Notes: generated by a model not told the origin, from the letters alone. A stretch of 64,000 bases of DNA from Adiantum capillus-veneris (GCA_014529385.2 CM043967.1:8646501-8710500); one strand, 5' to 3'; counted from the first letter of the stretch, positions 33,546 to 44,851 are shown. Translations and numbers: made by a program.

Positions 33546-34226
33546 TCAAGGTTTCCTGTTTGTTCCTGGTTTGGTTGGCAGATTTTCTTTGCAATTAAAA
33601 GTTGTAATTATGCCGCTCGTTGTTTGATCGTCTTCTTTGCAAAAGTGGCTTGGTTTGCCGCTATTGTAGATATGGCCGTTGTGGTCTCCGTGGATGGAGT
33701 GTCGTGTCCGATGTGGCCATAATCTTTTTCTTTTTTGATTTGGAGGCGTTTGTAGGTTTATGGCCTCTTTTTTGGTCGATATTGTTGTTCTTTTGATCGG
33801 CACCCATATAGATCGGTTTACCGATGTCGGATTTAGTGATTGTTTGGCTACAGGTGTTGCTTGTACTGAAGGGAGTTCCTGTAGCGTCGCTTTGGGGATC
33901 CAAATGCGTGTTTCATGTAGTTGGAAATTGAGCATGTTTTTTGGTATCCATATCTGTTTTATGACCCTCTTCGGTGTTTGTTTAACATTGTTTTTCAGAA
34001 GTCGTCTGCTATTGCATTGTGGTTTGTAGGCTCGTTCACTTCCATCCTTCCGTACCCATACCTGTTGTTTGCATATTACTGACCTTGATCTATTCATTCT
34101 TGCCTGTGGTGTCTCATTTTTTGATTGAATACAGTGGGCGGTTTCCTGGTTATCCTTCGTAGGTATCTTTTGTTGGTTAAGTGGTACCCATCTTTTTTGC
34201 TCTTTATCAAGTGATTGTGGCACCAT
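33546..34226 (-). CDS. Basic ORF with repeated W-[IV]-P motifs, giant element
   Basis: 226 residues in the same frame as the retropepsin-like ORF upstream, separated by one TAG near 34260. It is very basic and Gln/Thr-rich, with five spaced motifs of the form W-V/I-P or W-V-R (W at residues 13, 57, 93, 109 and 141; for example KQIWIPK and TRIWIPK). I do not recognise the family; short W-V-P-K motifs occur in linker regions of other plant retroelement polyproteins. The frame is open almost up to the array insertion site, so its natural C-terminus is unclear. It may be an RNA-binding linker, but that is inference. Confidence 0.5.
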   Translation of the reverse strand: MVPQSLDKEQKRWVPLNQQKIPTKDNQETAHCIQSKNETPQARMNRSRSVICKQQVWVRKDGSERAYKPQCNSRRLLKNNVKQTPKRVIKQIWIPKNMLNFQLHETRIWIPKATLQELPSVQATPVAKQSLNPTSVNRSIWVPIKRTTISTKKEAINLQTPPNQKRKRLWPHRTRHSIHGDHNGHIYNSGKPSHFCKEDDQTTSGIITTFNCKENLPTKPGTNRKP

Positions 34227-34259
34227 TATCTGGTTCTTCCGAGTTGTCTGAGGGAAAGG

Positions 34260-34673
34260 CTACCATCTGGTGTCTTGTGCTTGTTGAATTTTGACCGTAT
34301 TCGAACTCCAATCTATCTGCACATTATACTCTTTCTGCCATGGTTGTCCCAACAACATTGGATGTAGTGTGCTCGCACCCTCAACCACATAAAACTTGTG
34401 GGGATAAACATATTGATGTATTTGTACATGCAATATCATCCAACCCAACATGCTTAATGAATGTGATGTACTGCTTTCCAGCGCTTGTTGAGTAGGATGG
34501 AGTTGTTCTTCAAGCTTGAGCTGTTTATATAATTTGCAAGAAATCAGATTTGCTTGAGCTCCTGAATCAAGCAATGCCGTCGAGTCAACTTGTTTGCTAC
34601 CCAGTTTGACTGCAATTGTTGGATCCACTGTGTCTTCATTAAAATTTGTTAATCGAGTAGCATTTATTTGCAA
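34260..34673 (-). CDS. Second retropepsin-like domain, downstream of integrase
   Basis: 137 residues with a clear aspartic-protease signature: LLDSGAQANLIS (catalytic Asp36-Ser37-Gly38) and, 70 residues later, MLLGQPWQ. It lies only 77 bp after the integrase frame ends, whereas the element's expected protease, of a different type (LDNGAGV), is upstream of RT at 38509-39243. It is closer in motif style to chromovirus/Ty3 proteases than to the Tat type. Either it is a second, captured protease unit or the start of another element fused here; no RT follows it. Confidence 0.7.
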   Translation of the reverse strand: MQINATRLTNFNEDTVDPTIAVKLGSKQVDSTALLDSGAQANLISCKLYKQLKLEEQLHPTQQALESSTSHSLSMLGWMILHVQIHQYVYPHKFYVVEGASTLHPMLLGQPWQKEYNVQIDWSSNTVKIQQAQDTRW

Positions 34674-34749
34674 CGATGATCCAATTTGTTGTTAGCCTTC
34701 TTTTTGCAATGCGTTCTTTTGGTTCTGCCCGTGGTTCTTCTCTTACTCT

Positions 34750-35804
34750 CTATTTCTCCTTTTCGTTGTTTTCATGATGGATTTGTTGAAGCATATCTTG
34801 TGTTAGTGGTAAATGATACTTTTTTAACCGACACCCACTAATCCAATTTGGCATTTCTTCACCTTCCAATGTCACAAGTTTGACGGCTCTGCTTTGTGAT
34901 AAGTCACTAATCAAAAACGGTCCCATCCCTCGCTTTTTAAAATTTTTGGCATGTACATAATCACCTGTTTTAAAATCTTTCGTGCGCACATGCTTGTCAA
35001 AAAACTCCTTTTGTCTTCTCTTTTGAGCATAGATCAAAGCTACAGCTCTTAGTCAAAGTTCATCTAGCTTTTCAAGATCATCTATTCTTGAAGAGAGTTC
35101 ATGGCCTGTCCATTCTAAGCGTTTTGCCACTCGTAGAGTTGGAATCAAAAACTCTATGGGTAATATAGCGTTTAAACCAAACACCATATTGTACGGTGTT
35201 GTTCCAATCGATGTTTTATAAGCTACCCTGTATGCCCATAGTGTTGAGTGTAATTGTTGATCCCAGTCTGCCCTTGATTCTGATACAATTTCAGTCAAAA
35301 TAGTGCATAGGGTTTTATTTGTGGCCTCAGCTTGTCCATTTTCTTGTGGATGATATGGAGCAGATTTTTTATGTATGACCATGAATTCCTCTAGCAGGTA
35401 TTCAATGACTTTGTTAAGAAAATGTGTTCCTCGATCAATGACAATTTCTATTGGTAATCCGTATCTTACAAAGACATTCTCATACAAAAATTGTGTAGTG
35501 GTCCTTGTATCTGCTTTTTGTGTCGCTTTGGCTTCAGTCCATTTTGTGAGATAGTCCATAGCCACGATGATATATTGGGTATGGGTGCGATACGCAGGGG
35601 TGAAATAGGCCCCACAAAATCAATTCCCCATTTTTCTCCCATCATTGACCATAGTGGAATCTCATCTCTTTTTATTGGCACTTTAGTGCGCTGACATGCA
35701 TCACAACGCTTTACAAATTCCTCAATATCCATGTGCAATGTAGGCCACCATATGCCCGCGGTTAAGACAAATTTTTCCGTCTTAGCCTGAAAAATGCCCT
35801 CCAC
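34750..35804 (-). pseudogene. Integrase of the giant element
   Basis: Inserts element cDNA into the genome. The N-terminal zinc-binding segment (GIWWPTLHMDIEEFVKRCDAC) is in the 35804-35466 frame, then a frameshift leads to the catalytic core (35565-35053) with MDYLTKW (Asp4), VIDRGTHFLN (Asp44) and NGQAEATNKTL (Glu80), giving DD35E spacing. After a stop at about 35050 the C-terminal domain follows (35037-34750) with a GPF-type motif (KKRGMGPFLISDL). No chromodomain follows, as expected for Tat/Athila-type rather than chromovirus elements. Catalytic residues are present, but the frame is broken twice. Confidence 0.85.
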
Positions 35805-36103
35805 TTATTCCTCCATGTGCGTGTTCTAGAATCAGCAGGTATTCACTTTCAATCGCATAGATTCTATGTTGATTGTCCTTTCCTTGCTTCTAGAGTTGAT
35901 TTTCAATTAAACTAAAGTCTCAAGCCTCCAACTCTGTAGCCCTTGTTCGTGCTTTTGTTATGTTTTCATGAAATTTCCTTGTTGTTAAGAAATCAATGAT
36001 ATATTGACTCCATGCAGGTGCAATGGTTACCTAAAACAATGTCACGTGATCCACCGGTCGTTTGGCACCACATATAATACATTTGTTAACATAAGCACGT
36101 GTG
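35805..36103 (-). other. RNase H-integrase junction, decayed coding
   Basis: Short stretch between the RNase H and integrase frames in which the polyprotein is broken by several frameshifts. No separate feature seen. Confidence 0.4.
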
Positions 36104-36928
36104 TTAGCATAAATAGCTGGCCAATATACTCCTAAGTGTTTCAATTTTTGGTGTGTTTTCATTAATGAGCAATGAAAATGCATAGTCTTGGATGTGTGCT
36201 TCCTCAAGATAACACTTGAATTCCTCAGGATTTATACATAATCGTAGAAGTTGGTCCGAGCCTAGATGGTATAGTCGTCCCGCAATCAATTGAAAGTTTT
36301 TTGTTTGTCGAAATGTTTGTTGTTTGGATCCCTCTTCCTTTTTATCAAATCTACCTCCAAAGGAAAGAATGCTAACAATTTTCTGAGACCATTTGGGTAT
36401 CATTTCAATGTTGAAAAGATAAGCATCAGGTATGTCATCATCGACTCCTTCAGGAGCTTCCCCGTTTTGTAGCCTTGAAAGATGATCCACTTGTAGATGC
36501 GTTTTACCTTTTTTTACTACCACTGTGAAGTCAAACTCTAGCAATATAATAAACCAGCGTACAATTCTTCCAATATTGCATGGTTTATTTACTAGATACA
36601 GAAGAGCTTGGTGATCTGTGAAGAACACAAATTTATTTGCAAGGAGATAATGTCAAAATTTCTTTACAACATATATCATTCCTAATCCCTCTCTTTCAGT
36701 GGTGGTATAGTTCTTTTCTACACTATTCAGCTGTCGGCTCGCATAAGAAATTGGGAAATCCAATGTTTCGTCTCCATGTTGAGCCAGAATACTCCCAATT
36801 GTGTATGCAAAGGCATCAATGTGAACATGGAATATCTTTTCCCAATCTGGTGCTTTAAGTACAGGTGCTGATACGAAGGGTTTCCTTAAGCTTTTTGAAT
36901 GAAGTTTCACACTCCTCAATCCAGTCAA
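36104..36928 (-). pseudogene. RNase H of the giant element
   Basis: Degrades the RNA strand during reverse transcription. The segment 36928-36653 contains FHVHIDAFAYTIGSILAQ (first Asp) and YTTTEREGLGMIYVVKKF (Glu). After a short break, 36628-36104 begins FFTDHQALLYLV (third acidic residue), then VKKGKTHLQVDHLSR, the conserved end of the domain. Frames are interrupted near 36640. Confidence 0.8.
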
Positions 36929-38033
36929 AATTGACTATTAAGCGATATAATGGTCGTGCAATGACCGCATACATATATATGAATCTTTGATAATATCCGC
37001 AGTGTCCCATGAAAGATTGTACTTGTTTGGCATTAGTAGGCCTGGGTAAGTCTACTATGACTCTAGTTTTGTCTAGGTCAGTGGTTATGCCATTTCTTGA
37101 GACAATATGTCCTAAGATACGGCCTTGTCTTACCATAAAAATGCACTTTTCCGGGTTGAGACAGATTCGATATGTTCTGCACTTCTCAAATAACTTTTGT
37201 AAATGGTCAATGTGTTCTTCCAAAATAAGAGAGTGTACACAGAGATCATCCATATATATTTCTAAGAATATTCTTAGGTATTCTTTGAATACATGAGTTA
37301 TTAACCTTTGGAAGGTGGTTGGGTCATTGGTTAGGCCAAAAGGCATAACTCTATATGCATATATTCCCCATTCTGTGGCAAATGCGGTTTTGTGTTGATC
37401 CTCTATTGCAATTCCTAGTTGGTTGTACCCCAAAAACCCATCCAAAAATGAATAGGCATGTTTTCCCGCTACCCTCTCAAGCACATGTTCTGTGATTGGC
37501 AAGGGATAATTATCCCTTATTGTTGCTGCGTTTACCTTTTTGAGGTTCACACACACACACACACAAATTTACATTCTTTTTGGGGACAACCACAATGGGT
37601 GACACCCAATCTGTATGCTCAATTTAATCATAGATGAATTTGGCATCCTTCAACTTGTCAATCTCTTCTTTGATTTGTTTAGCGAATGTGTCATTATATG
37701 TGTAAGGATGTTGTTTGCTTGGTTTGGCATCTGATTTTAACGGATTGTATGTTGGCATATCGATGGATGAACTCCCTTGAGGTTTTTGTAAGACCATGCA
37801 AACACATCTTTATACTTCTTGAGAAGCTGTGTTAGCATTTCTTCTTCTTCAGGCTCTAAATCAGTTGCTATATAGACAGGCTGAGGCTCTTTTCCTGGTG
37901 CAGCGAGGTCAATTTGTTTTGCATTTTCCGGCCCATCATAAGATTCCTGGTTTATTCTTTCCCTTATTGGTGGTGTTATTATGATTTTTCTGTCTTGGAT
38001 GGTGAATTTTCGATAGTGGGACGGTACATCCAT
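36855..38033 (-). pseudogene. Reverse transcriptase of the giant element
   Basis: The first part (38033-37737) ends in the classic entry segment YKDVFAWSYKNLKGVHPSIC. The main part (37562-36855, 235 residues) has FLDGFLGYNQ (Asp41), MPFGLTNDPTTFQRL and EIYMDDL (catalytic Asp-Asp near residue 105), typical of Ty3/Gypsy. Between the two, at 37551-37566, a TG/CA microsatellite has expanded inside the conserved R-V-C-V-N-L segment and breaks the frame, and about 50 residues before it are degraded. Clearly RT, but inactive as it stands. Confidence 0.85.
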
Positions 38034-38508
38034 GTTTTCTTTTTCTGAATCCTCCTTACCTTCACTTTCCCCTCAGTAGTCCATACCTCTCGTAACTTCC
38101 GTTTAAGTTCTTGGTATACGCTCCATTTTGGTCCACTCTAGATCTTTTGTCTTTCCACGTTTTGATTGTTGAGCTTTTCTTGAAGTTGTTTTTGTTTTAG
38201 TTTTTTGTGCTTGTTTTATGTCCTCATGTGTCCTTATCCCTTGAACTCTTGAGAATCTCCCTGATATTTTGTCTTTTACACAATCCTCTGCCTTGACTAG
38301 CATTAGATAGTGCGTTTTGTGTTTTATCCTGGGCATCGGGTTTTCTCTAATCTTGTTTTTTGTTCTTTTTTTGAAACTTGATATCTGTGGTTGTTTCCCT
38401 ACTCTCGCTTGAGCTATCTGAACACTCGTTATCTGCATTGTTACTTAATTCCAAATGCTCAGAGGATTCATTAAACTCTTCTTGTTCCGGTGAGTCTACA
38501 TTCTCATC
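38034..38508 (-). other. Protease-RT linker of the giant element
   Basis: Contains a Lys/Thr/Gln-rich frame (38438-38103) that corresponds to the end of the plus-strand copy (63820-64000). No domain recognised. Confidence 0.5.
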
Positions 38509-39459
38509 TCATACTGGTACAAGGTTTACCATGTAATAGGGTAGCACATCATAGCCGTCCTTATCACAAAATTTTGTCGTTGGACTATCTGTAATGGTAC
38601 AGACGTCCAACGTTGCTAGTATGTGTTCCCATTCCATAGGTTCTAATGCATCTTCGGGAAAAGGTTTTGGAATATAATCCTTGTCTTCAATAACTCTTTC
38701 TAAGATGCATTCCTCTCTTTTCAAACTCCCGCAATGTGAAGCTCCACACATCCATAGCTCTTTTTTTTGCCCTAACCATGCTGGGAGTTTGGACCCTGCC
38801 AACGTAGCCGAATCAAACTCTTCCACTGATGTCTGGTTCACATCTTTGTAACTATGGTCTTTTAGGTATATTTTGGTTGTAGTCTCCCCACGCCTGAGGT
38901 ATATGTGGTCATAACCCCAATCCTGTACCATCTTTAATTGTCTCATGAACGGTCTTCCCAAGATGATCTCGTAATTGTTCTTTTTGCCAAAATCAACTAT
39001 TGCAAATGTATGCTCATACTCGATTCCGCAAGAGGTGACAATAACTTTTTCTAAAAGTCCTAGAGGCTTTTCCATGAACCCATCTGCCAATTGTAATTTC
39101 ATTCTGGTTGCTCTCAAAGCCGGTTTTTCCCATTTTTTCCAGATTTCTTTGGTGGCGATAGCGACTCCCGCTCCATTGTCAAGAATAGCGTTGGATACTA
39201 CTCCTTGGAATTCTACTGGTAGTGTGGTATTTTCATCTTCTCCCTAACAATATTCTCCAACCTTGTTTAAAAGTACAGGCCTAGTGTTCAGTTGAGGCTT
39301 GTCCAATTCTCTGATCCCTTCTTGAATCCTTGAGGTAGGGTCTTTTACTCCAATTTTTTCTAAGCATTTTCCTACAGTGGTCCACATGTTTGGTCGTAAC
39401 CTCAGGAGTTCGGCTAACGTGATTGTGCATGCCACAGGTATGGACAAAAACTCAATCAA
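38509..39459 (-). pseudogene. Protease region of the giant element
   Basis: One frame from 39459 to 38509, interrupted by a TAG at 39241-39243; the plus-strand copy has GAG there. Before the stop lies a conserved helical segment (LLRLRPNMWTTVGKCLEKIG). After it comes the protease: AILDNGAGVAIATKEIW (Asp-Asn-Gly active site), FAIVDFGKKNNYEIILGRPFM and VQDWGYDHIYLRR. The Asn in place of Ser/Gly is unusual but fits the Tat-type protease family, which tolerates this position. The region continues to KFCDKDGYD near 38560. Confidence 0.8.
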
Positions 39460-39599
39460 CCCTTGTAATCCATTACTCTATTGGGAGAAAGTCTTTGAGA
39501 TGGTATTGCTCTCACTTCAGACTTAGCTTCATACTCCCCTAGGTAAGAGGGTAGAGTTTTTAGAGAGTCAGGTTGGCTGTGCCCCAAGCTAATTGACCC

Positions 39600-42217
39600 C
39601 TAGTCCCCTTCTTCTAAATGCATATCAAATTTCATTTGTGATCTTGCCTCAAATTCTTCAATGGGAGGTAAGATCTCATTTTTCTCCTTCTCAGTGCGAT
39701 TTAGTTGGTAATTTACCCCATTAGCTTCATTTGCTTCCGGGATTTGCTTCCACAGGTCATCTAGACTATCACACTCTTTATCCATCTCCGCCGATGTTTT
39801 GGGTAGGAAACCATCAAATATCTCATCTATTGTATTTGACACTATGATAGGTTCCCTCTTAGACTCTAAGGTAGTCGTGAGTCCCTCCTTTGTGTCTGCT
39901 TCTTTCTGTAGAGTTGGTGTGATAGGGGTTGGAGCTGGCACCTCGTGCCAACTTGTAGGTTTACTAGATGGGTTTTCTATCAAGAATTGGGCTGTTTCAA
40001 TCATCTTCCAACACATTTCCAACCTCTATTTTTCTAGTTCTTCATATGGATAAGTCATCCATCTTTGCTCTTGGTTTTGGTTGTTTTTGAGTCTAGCTTC
40101 GTATGCTTTTAAAAGTGCGTCAAGCTGCTTATTTACTTTTTCTACCAGTATCGATCCTCTTGATCCTGCACTTTTGGGTTCCACTATTTCCTTGGGTCCT
40201 ATGGTTGTAGCACTGTGTGAACTTAAACTAGTTAGATCCTCTAATCGCTCCAATCTATCCTTTGTGTGTTTTAGCTCCTTGGATAGAGCCGTTTGCTCTC
40301 GTTCCTTCCTGGCTTTCATAAGAGCCTTTCTAGCTTTCCAAATGATTCGTTGATTTTTCATTTTTGCACTAGGGACATTAGTCTTTGGCTGTTCAATTAT
40401 GGGTTCGTTTGTCTTTCTTTGAACTTGTGCCCGTGTGACTACTTGAATAGGTATTACTGTTTCATTTTCTGACCCCCCACTGGATGGCACTGCTTCCATC
40501 ATGTTTAAAGTATTTTTTGCTCCTTTGCTGGGGTTCTTAGGGCATTCAGGAATCAAGTGAGTAATTCCACATTCGGTGCAATACGTATTGACTCTAATGA
40601 TTTCATCATGAGGATAGTCCCTTAGCCAGTGATCTCCGCCACACTTGTAGCAGGGTCACTTAGGCTGTTGAGGTGCTCCTTGAGCTCCTCTCTATTGGTC
40701 AGCATGCCTCTGCCTGCCAATGCCTCTGTTGGCTATGAACAACAGTGTTCGTTCGTCCAAGCTGTATCTTCCTTTTCGTGCAGCCTGGGCAGCTTTTGGT
40801 GGTCCCGTACTTCTAATCATGCTCCAAGGTTCTTGCGTCTTAGGTTCTTCAGGTGGATAATTGACAGGATTTGCTGCATATCCATTGGGATCTTTGTAAT
40901 ATGCATGCATGGGTACCAAAGACTTCTCTTCTAGTTCCTTTACCATCGGTGCATACCTTATGCCGACCGGTCTTACTCCTGGCAGGGGTGGTTGTTGCCC
41001 CAATATTGGTTGTGGTCTTTCAACTCCTACAGGTCCTGGTAGGTTACCTGCTTGATACCTAGGTATACGAGATTTGAGAAGATGCTACTTGAGCTTGGGG
41101 AGCTATAAGGTCACTCTCTCACATATCCCTTGTTATGATAACATTCCTCCGTCACATGGTTTGTCCATTTTTGTTCAATTGCACACCACTTCGATTGCTT
41201 AGCCTGAGGCTTGGCATACATATTAAATTTTTTTAGCATTTCTTCCACCAGCTGCTCTTGGCTTACAGCTACTTCTCCTTTCTGTGCTGACTTAGTGGAC
41301 TTGCTTCCACTTTTTTATGAGGATGAATCGTCATCAAGATCCTTGAATTCACCCTCCTTGTAGACCGCACAATTGTCTACAAGGTAAAGAGCTTCCTTAG
41401 TTAACTCATTTAACGTTGTGCTCCTCTTCATATGTAAGTCCTTCTCGAGATCTACGTTTCTTAGTCCTTGAATAGTTATAAGCATAAGTCTGGAGTGGGT
41501 TGGTAGCTCTTCCACAGGGCAGAACTTCACATATCTCTTTAGTCGTAGGGCTACCTTTCGCACAGATTCCCCTTCCTTCTGTTTGAATTTATGGATTTGT
41601 GAGACTGTATTATGAGCTATCCCCCTTTGTGAGAATTCCTCAATAAACTGGTCAAAAACCTCCTCCATAGACTCAAAATCTCTACGCTCCACAGAATCAA
41701 ACCAAGTGGATGCATCCTCTTCTAGGGTAAGTCCAAACCCTGCAAATTGAGTAGGAAAATCCAAAACTTCTTCATCTCTAATTACACGCACAAAGGCTGC
41801 TACATGATCCCTATGATATCTTTTTCCTGAGTATTTCTTGTTTACCCATTTTTGCACCTGAGAAGGTCTAATTCTACGATGGTCTACAAATCTCATCATT
41901 GGTTCTCCTTGTCCTCCTCGATATGCCTCTTCTCGCTTTTGATAGTGGGAGGGTTCCTCTCCTAGAGGTGCTCCTAAGCCATAATTTCTAACGGTTCTTG
42001 CAAGAGGTGGTTCATCTCTCCAAACTCGTTCTCTTTGTTCTAGTTCTATGGGTTTTCTTTCGGGCTCTGTCGACTCTTGAGTTTTCGGCTTACTCTCGCC
42101 TTGGTAATGTGAATGGAGTGGTGGTCCTTGTAAATCTCTTAGACCTCGTGCAGCTGGATAAACACCTCTGTTTAGGTCTTGTTTGGATGTTGCATTTTGT
42201 TGAATCCATGCCTGCAA
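39600..42217 (-). pseudogene. Gag of the giant element
   Basis: The Gag core is 42217-41315: RIRPSQVQKWVNKKY, then GFGLTLEEDASTWFDSVERR, SVRKVALRLKRYVKFCP and TKEALYLVDNC. Next are a Pro-rich stretch (41003-40692), a zinc-knuckle pair near 40650-40570 (CYKCGGDHWLRDY, last Cys lost; CTECGITHLIPEC), a coiled coil (40556-40026, KHTKDRLERLEDLTSLSS) and a C-terminal segment (40022-39600). A TAG at 40026-40028 lies between the last two in the same frame, and the plus-strand copy has a TAG at the same place. Other breaks are scattered frameshifts. Confidence 0.8.
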
Positions 42218-42409
42218 TGATGGTTGGGTTGCCTGCTAGTTCTGATAGTTGAAAGTCTGCTGTGTCGATTAGAATGTGATGTTGCATCGTACTCTTTTGA
42301 AAATGGATTTGTAGACTTGCTAGGGGTATAGGTGGACCTTGGTACTTCTTCGGGAGGCATATGTTGATGTTTCTAGAACTGTTGCCTTATCTACCTCCTC
42401 TGTCAGAAT

Positions 42410-43162
42410 TCATTTGTATTCTCGCCTGTACCTGTCAAAAAAAAGGATATCCTTTCCAATAGAAATTTCATAAGAGAACAAGTAAAGAACCTTGTCATTG
42501 CTTAATTCATTTGGGTAGGGTTCTTTGCATAAAAAATAAGAGACTACTCCCTTGCTCTCATGCTTGTAAATTCCCACATTCTCATTATAGGTAGAGACTC
42601 TGGTTTTTTTAGCATACATATAAAGAGCTCCAGGTTGATCAATTTTAGGAGGCGGCTCTTGAGTTTCTGAGACCATTTTTCCTTTTGCCACATTATCTCC
42701 ATACCTGTTGTAATCCTCAGGGTTCCTAACTATCACATAGTGGTTCCCCCTTTCATCTCGGAATCTATCTCCATCATCATAGACTTGAATTATCTCCAGT
42801 CTCTGAGAAGGCCGTTCCTCTATACAAATACACTTGCATCCCCTATAGTCAGAATAAACTAGGGCTCCCTGAGAGTTTGTTCCTTCTAAGAATATTATAG
42901 TGAACTTGGCCTTGTTCAAAGGGTTTTGGGAGGTACTTCCTCCTAGCACTGGTCCTTCACCAGAGAAGCCTCCTGGCTATTGACTAGACATCATGAAGAA
43001 GCACTTGTCTAATGAAGTGTCAATATCACTACCTTCCTCAATGATGGGGGTTAATGGATCTCACCTTGCCTGAGTTACACTCTCCTTAGTGGATACTAAG
43101 CTATCCTGATCACATGCCACTTTTTGGTCTCTTGGAATGTGTCTTCTTGATCTTAAATTCAT
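42410..43162 (-). pseudogene. ORF1 / N-terminal domain before gag, giant element
   Basis: Starts MNLRSRRHIPRDQK at 43162 (compare MNLRSGRHIPRDQK in the plus-strand copy), with two in-frame stops before the open part 42949-42410. That part has a compact unrecognised domain: FTIIFLEGTNSQGALVYSDY, CKCICIEERP, LEIIQVYDDGD and NPEDYNRY. The same domain is intact at 59385-60002, so it is a genuine conserved part of the family. An extra ORF before gag is a known hallmark of Ogre-type elements; I do not recognise this one's function. It is followed within about 200 bp by gag in another frame. Confidence 0.65.
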
Positions 43163-43586
43163 CAAACTTAGCAATGCAATTTATCACAAATCCAACCACT
43201 CACCTGGCAAGGGATCAGTTTCTGAACAACTTATTGCTTTGTTGTGCTGAATATACATGTACACAAGCATTTAGTTTTGGCAATCGAATCAAAGAATTTA
43301 ACCTCTAGAGGTGGTCTTAGTAATGATTGGTATAATTGGAGGGTTAATCCCAACCACTACTGTACTCTATACACTTCTGATGTTCTTGATTAGGTCCACT
43401 AATCTTGAACTGTACACCACCTATGTGTTTGTCAGTCTAGAGGTAACGTCTTAATTCTTGTCTTTGCTCCGTAAATAGGTAAAACAAGGTCCAATTTCAC
43501 TTTTGAAAGAAGTTCTGGAACCCTTAAGTCAACTAGAACCTCCTTGTATGTGCACAGTATAATATTGTTCTAAAAATGATCCTGTA

Positions 43587-43608
43587 GACATCCTACACGT
43601 AGGATGTC
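43587..43608. repeat. 22-nt palindrome, one central mismatch
   Basis: GACATCCTACA followed by CGTAGGATGTC; the arms pair except at the centre. Confidence 0.85.
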
Positions 43609-43870
43609 TAGCTGCTCTGTTTCAGATAAAATTTGCAATGTAGCTTTCCCATGATGGGCTGAGCTCACAACTGTTCTCACTTTTTGGTTTGGACACCTAT
43701 AAGCTGGTCAACTGATCAGAAATCTGTTCCAAAAGCCTAATGTCCGTTCTGATGAATTCACCAATCAAATCAACTCCAAATTGGACCAAACTTGACTAGG
43801 AGGTTTGTTTAAGGCTATATGAGAGCCTAGTATGTCTTAAATATAATTTTGGACTTTTAATCATGCATTA

Positions 43871-43892
43871 GACATCCTACGCGTAGGATGTC
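43871..43892. repeat. 22-nt perfect palindrome
   Basis: GACATCCTACG directly followed by its exact reverse complement; 284 bp from the previous one. Confidence 0.95.
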
Positions 43893-44317
43893 TTTTGCAT
43901 CATAATTTAACCCAACTTGGCCCACAGCTTTTCCTTGATGTGATGATCACCTTGGTGTGTTTAGATTTGTGTTTGAATGTCAAAAGACCCCAAACTAAGC
44001 TATTCTAGCCTTTTTTCCGTCACAAAAAAACGCTAAAGTCTGCTTAAACCCCAATTTTCTCACCCAATTGAGATGAAACCTTTCACATGCACTCAATAAG
44101 TCATGTAGATTATGCACATGAAGACATCCTATGGTTTTGGTCTCAAAATTATGCCTTGGCACAATTTGGGTAGGATGGCTGGCAATTCCTATCTTTTGGC
44201 CACAATCTGTCAAGATATGGTCAATCTTTCACTTTCCAGGTGAAAATAGGGTAAAACCTACCTTCTAAACACTCTGGTCAACTCAGATTCTCAGAATTCC
44301 TGCCATATCACCCTGTA

Positions 44318-44339
44318 GACATCCTATGCGTAGGATGTC
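44318..44339. repeat. 22-nt palindrome with one wobble-type mismatch
   Basis: GACATCCTATG followed by CGTAGGATGTC; the single change leaves a T-G pair on one strand. It lies 447 bp from the copy at 43871; the spacing at 58134-58578 is 444 bp. Confidence 0.85.
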
Positions 44340-44851
44340 TACTGTCTTAGAATTAAATTTTTTCTCTGCCAGTGGACTTCCCTATGCTCTAAAGACCTCT
44401 CAACAATATTCACAGTAACTTTTGGACTTCAATTCAGCTTCTAAACATAATTTACCGTGTTTTATATTTGTTCGATGAGCCTAACAAAAAATATAACATG
44501 CATGAAGTGCTCCAGATCATAAATCATGATGTCCTACTTACCCTACTCCTACTCATCATGTGAGATGGTGATTTTGGTGCCTCAGTTGCTTCCTGGCCTT
44601 GCACAGACTCTCAAGATATCTTCTCACCGCATCTACCACTCCCACTCCTACTCTCCACACCACAACCTAACTCGTATCTAACACTACCTAAGATGGACGA
44701 TCCAAGCCAGCCATACGCTCCCTACACTCCTCCTAAGACCTAGAGAGTCCACCACCCTCTGATCCTATCTAAATGTAAAATAAGACTCTGGCAAGCCAGA
44801 GAATCCCTATCCTCAAGGATTAGTCTCAGTCACCTACCTAGGGTTTTCGTC

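Larger units (their letters stand above)
43163..44851 (-). other. 5' leader of the giant element with palindromes
   Basis: About 1.7 kb between primer-binding site and ORF1. It aligns with 58035-59380 (opposite strand) and, near the primer-binding site, with 51599-51985. Contains 22-nt palindromes at 43587, 43871 and 44318. No coding capacity seen. Confidence 0.7.

Noticed and set aside
43114-43308. Plus-strand frame over the ORF1 start
   Set aside because: Antisense shadow of the element's ORF1 and leader.
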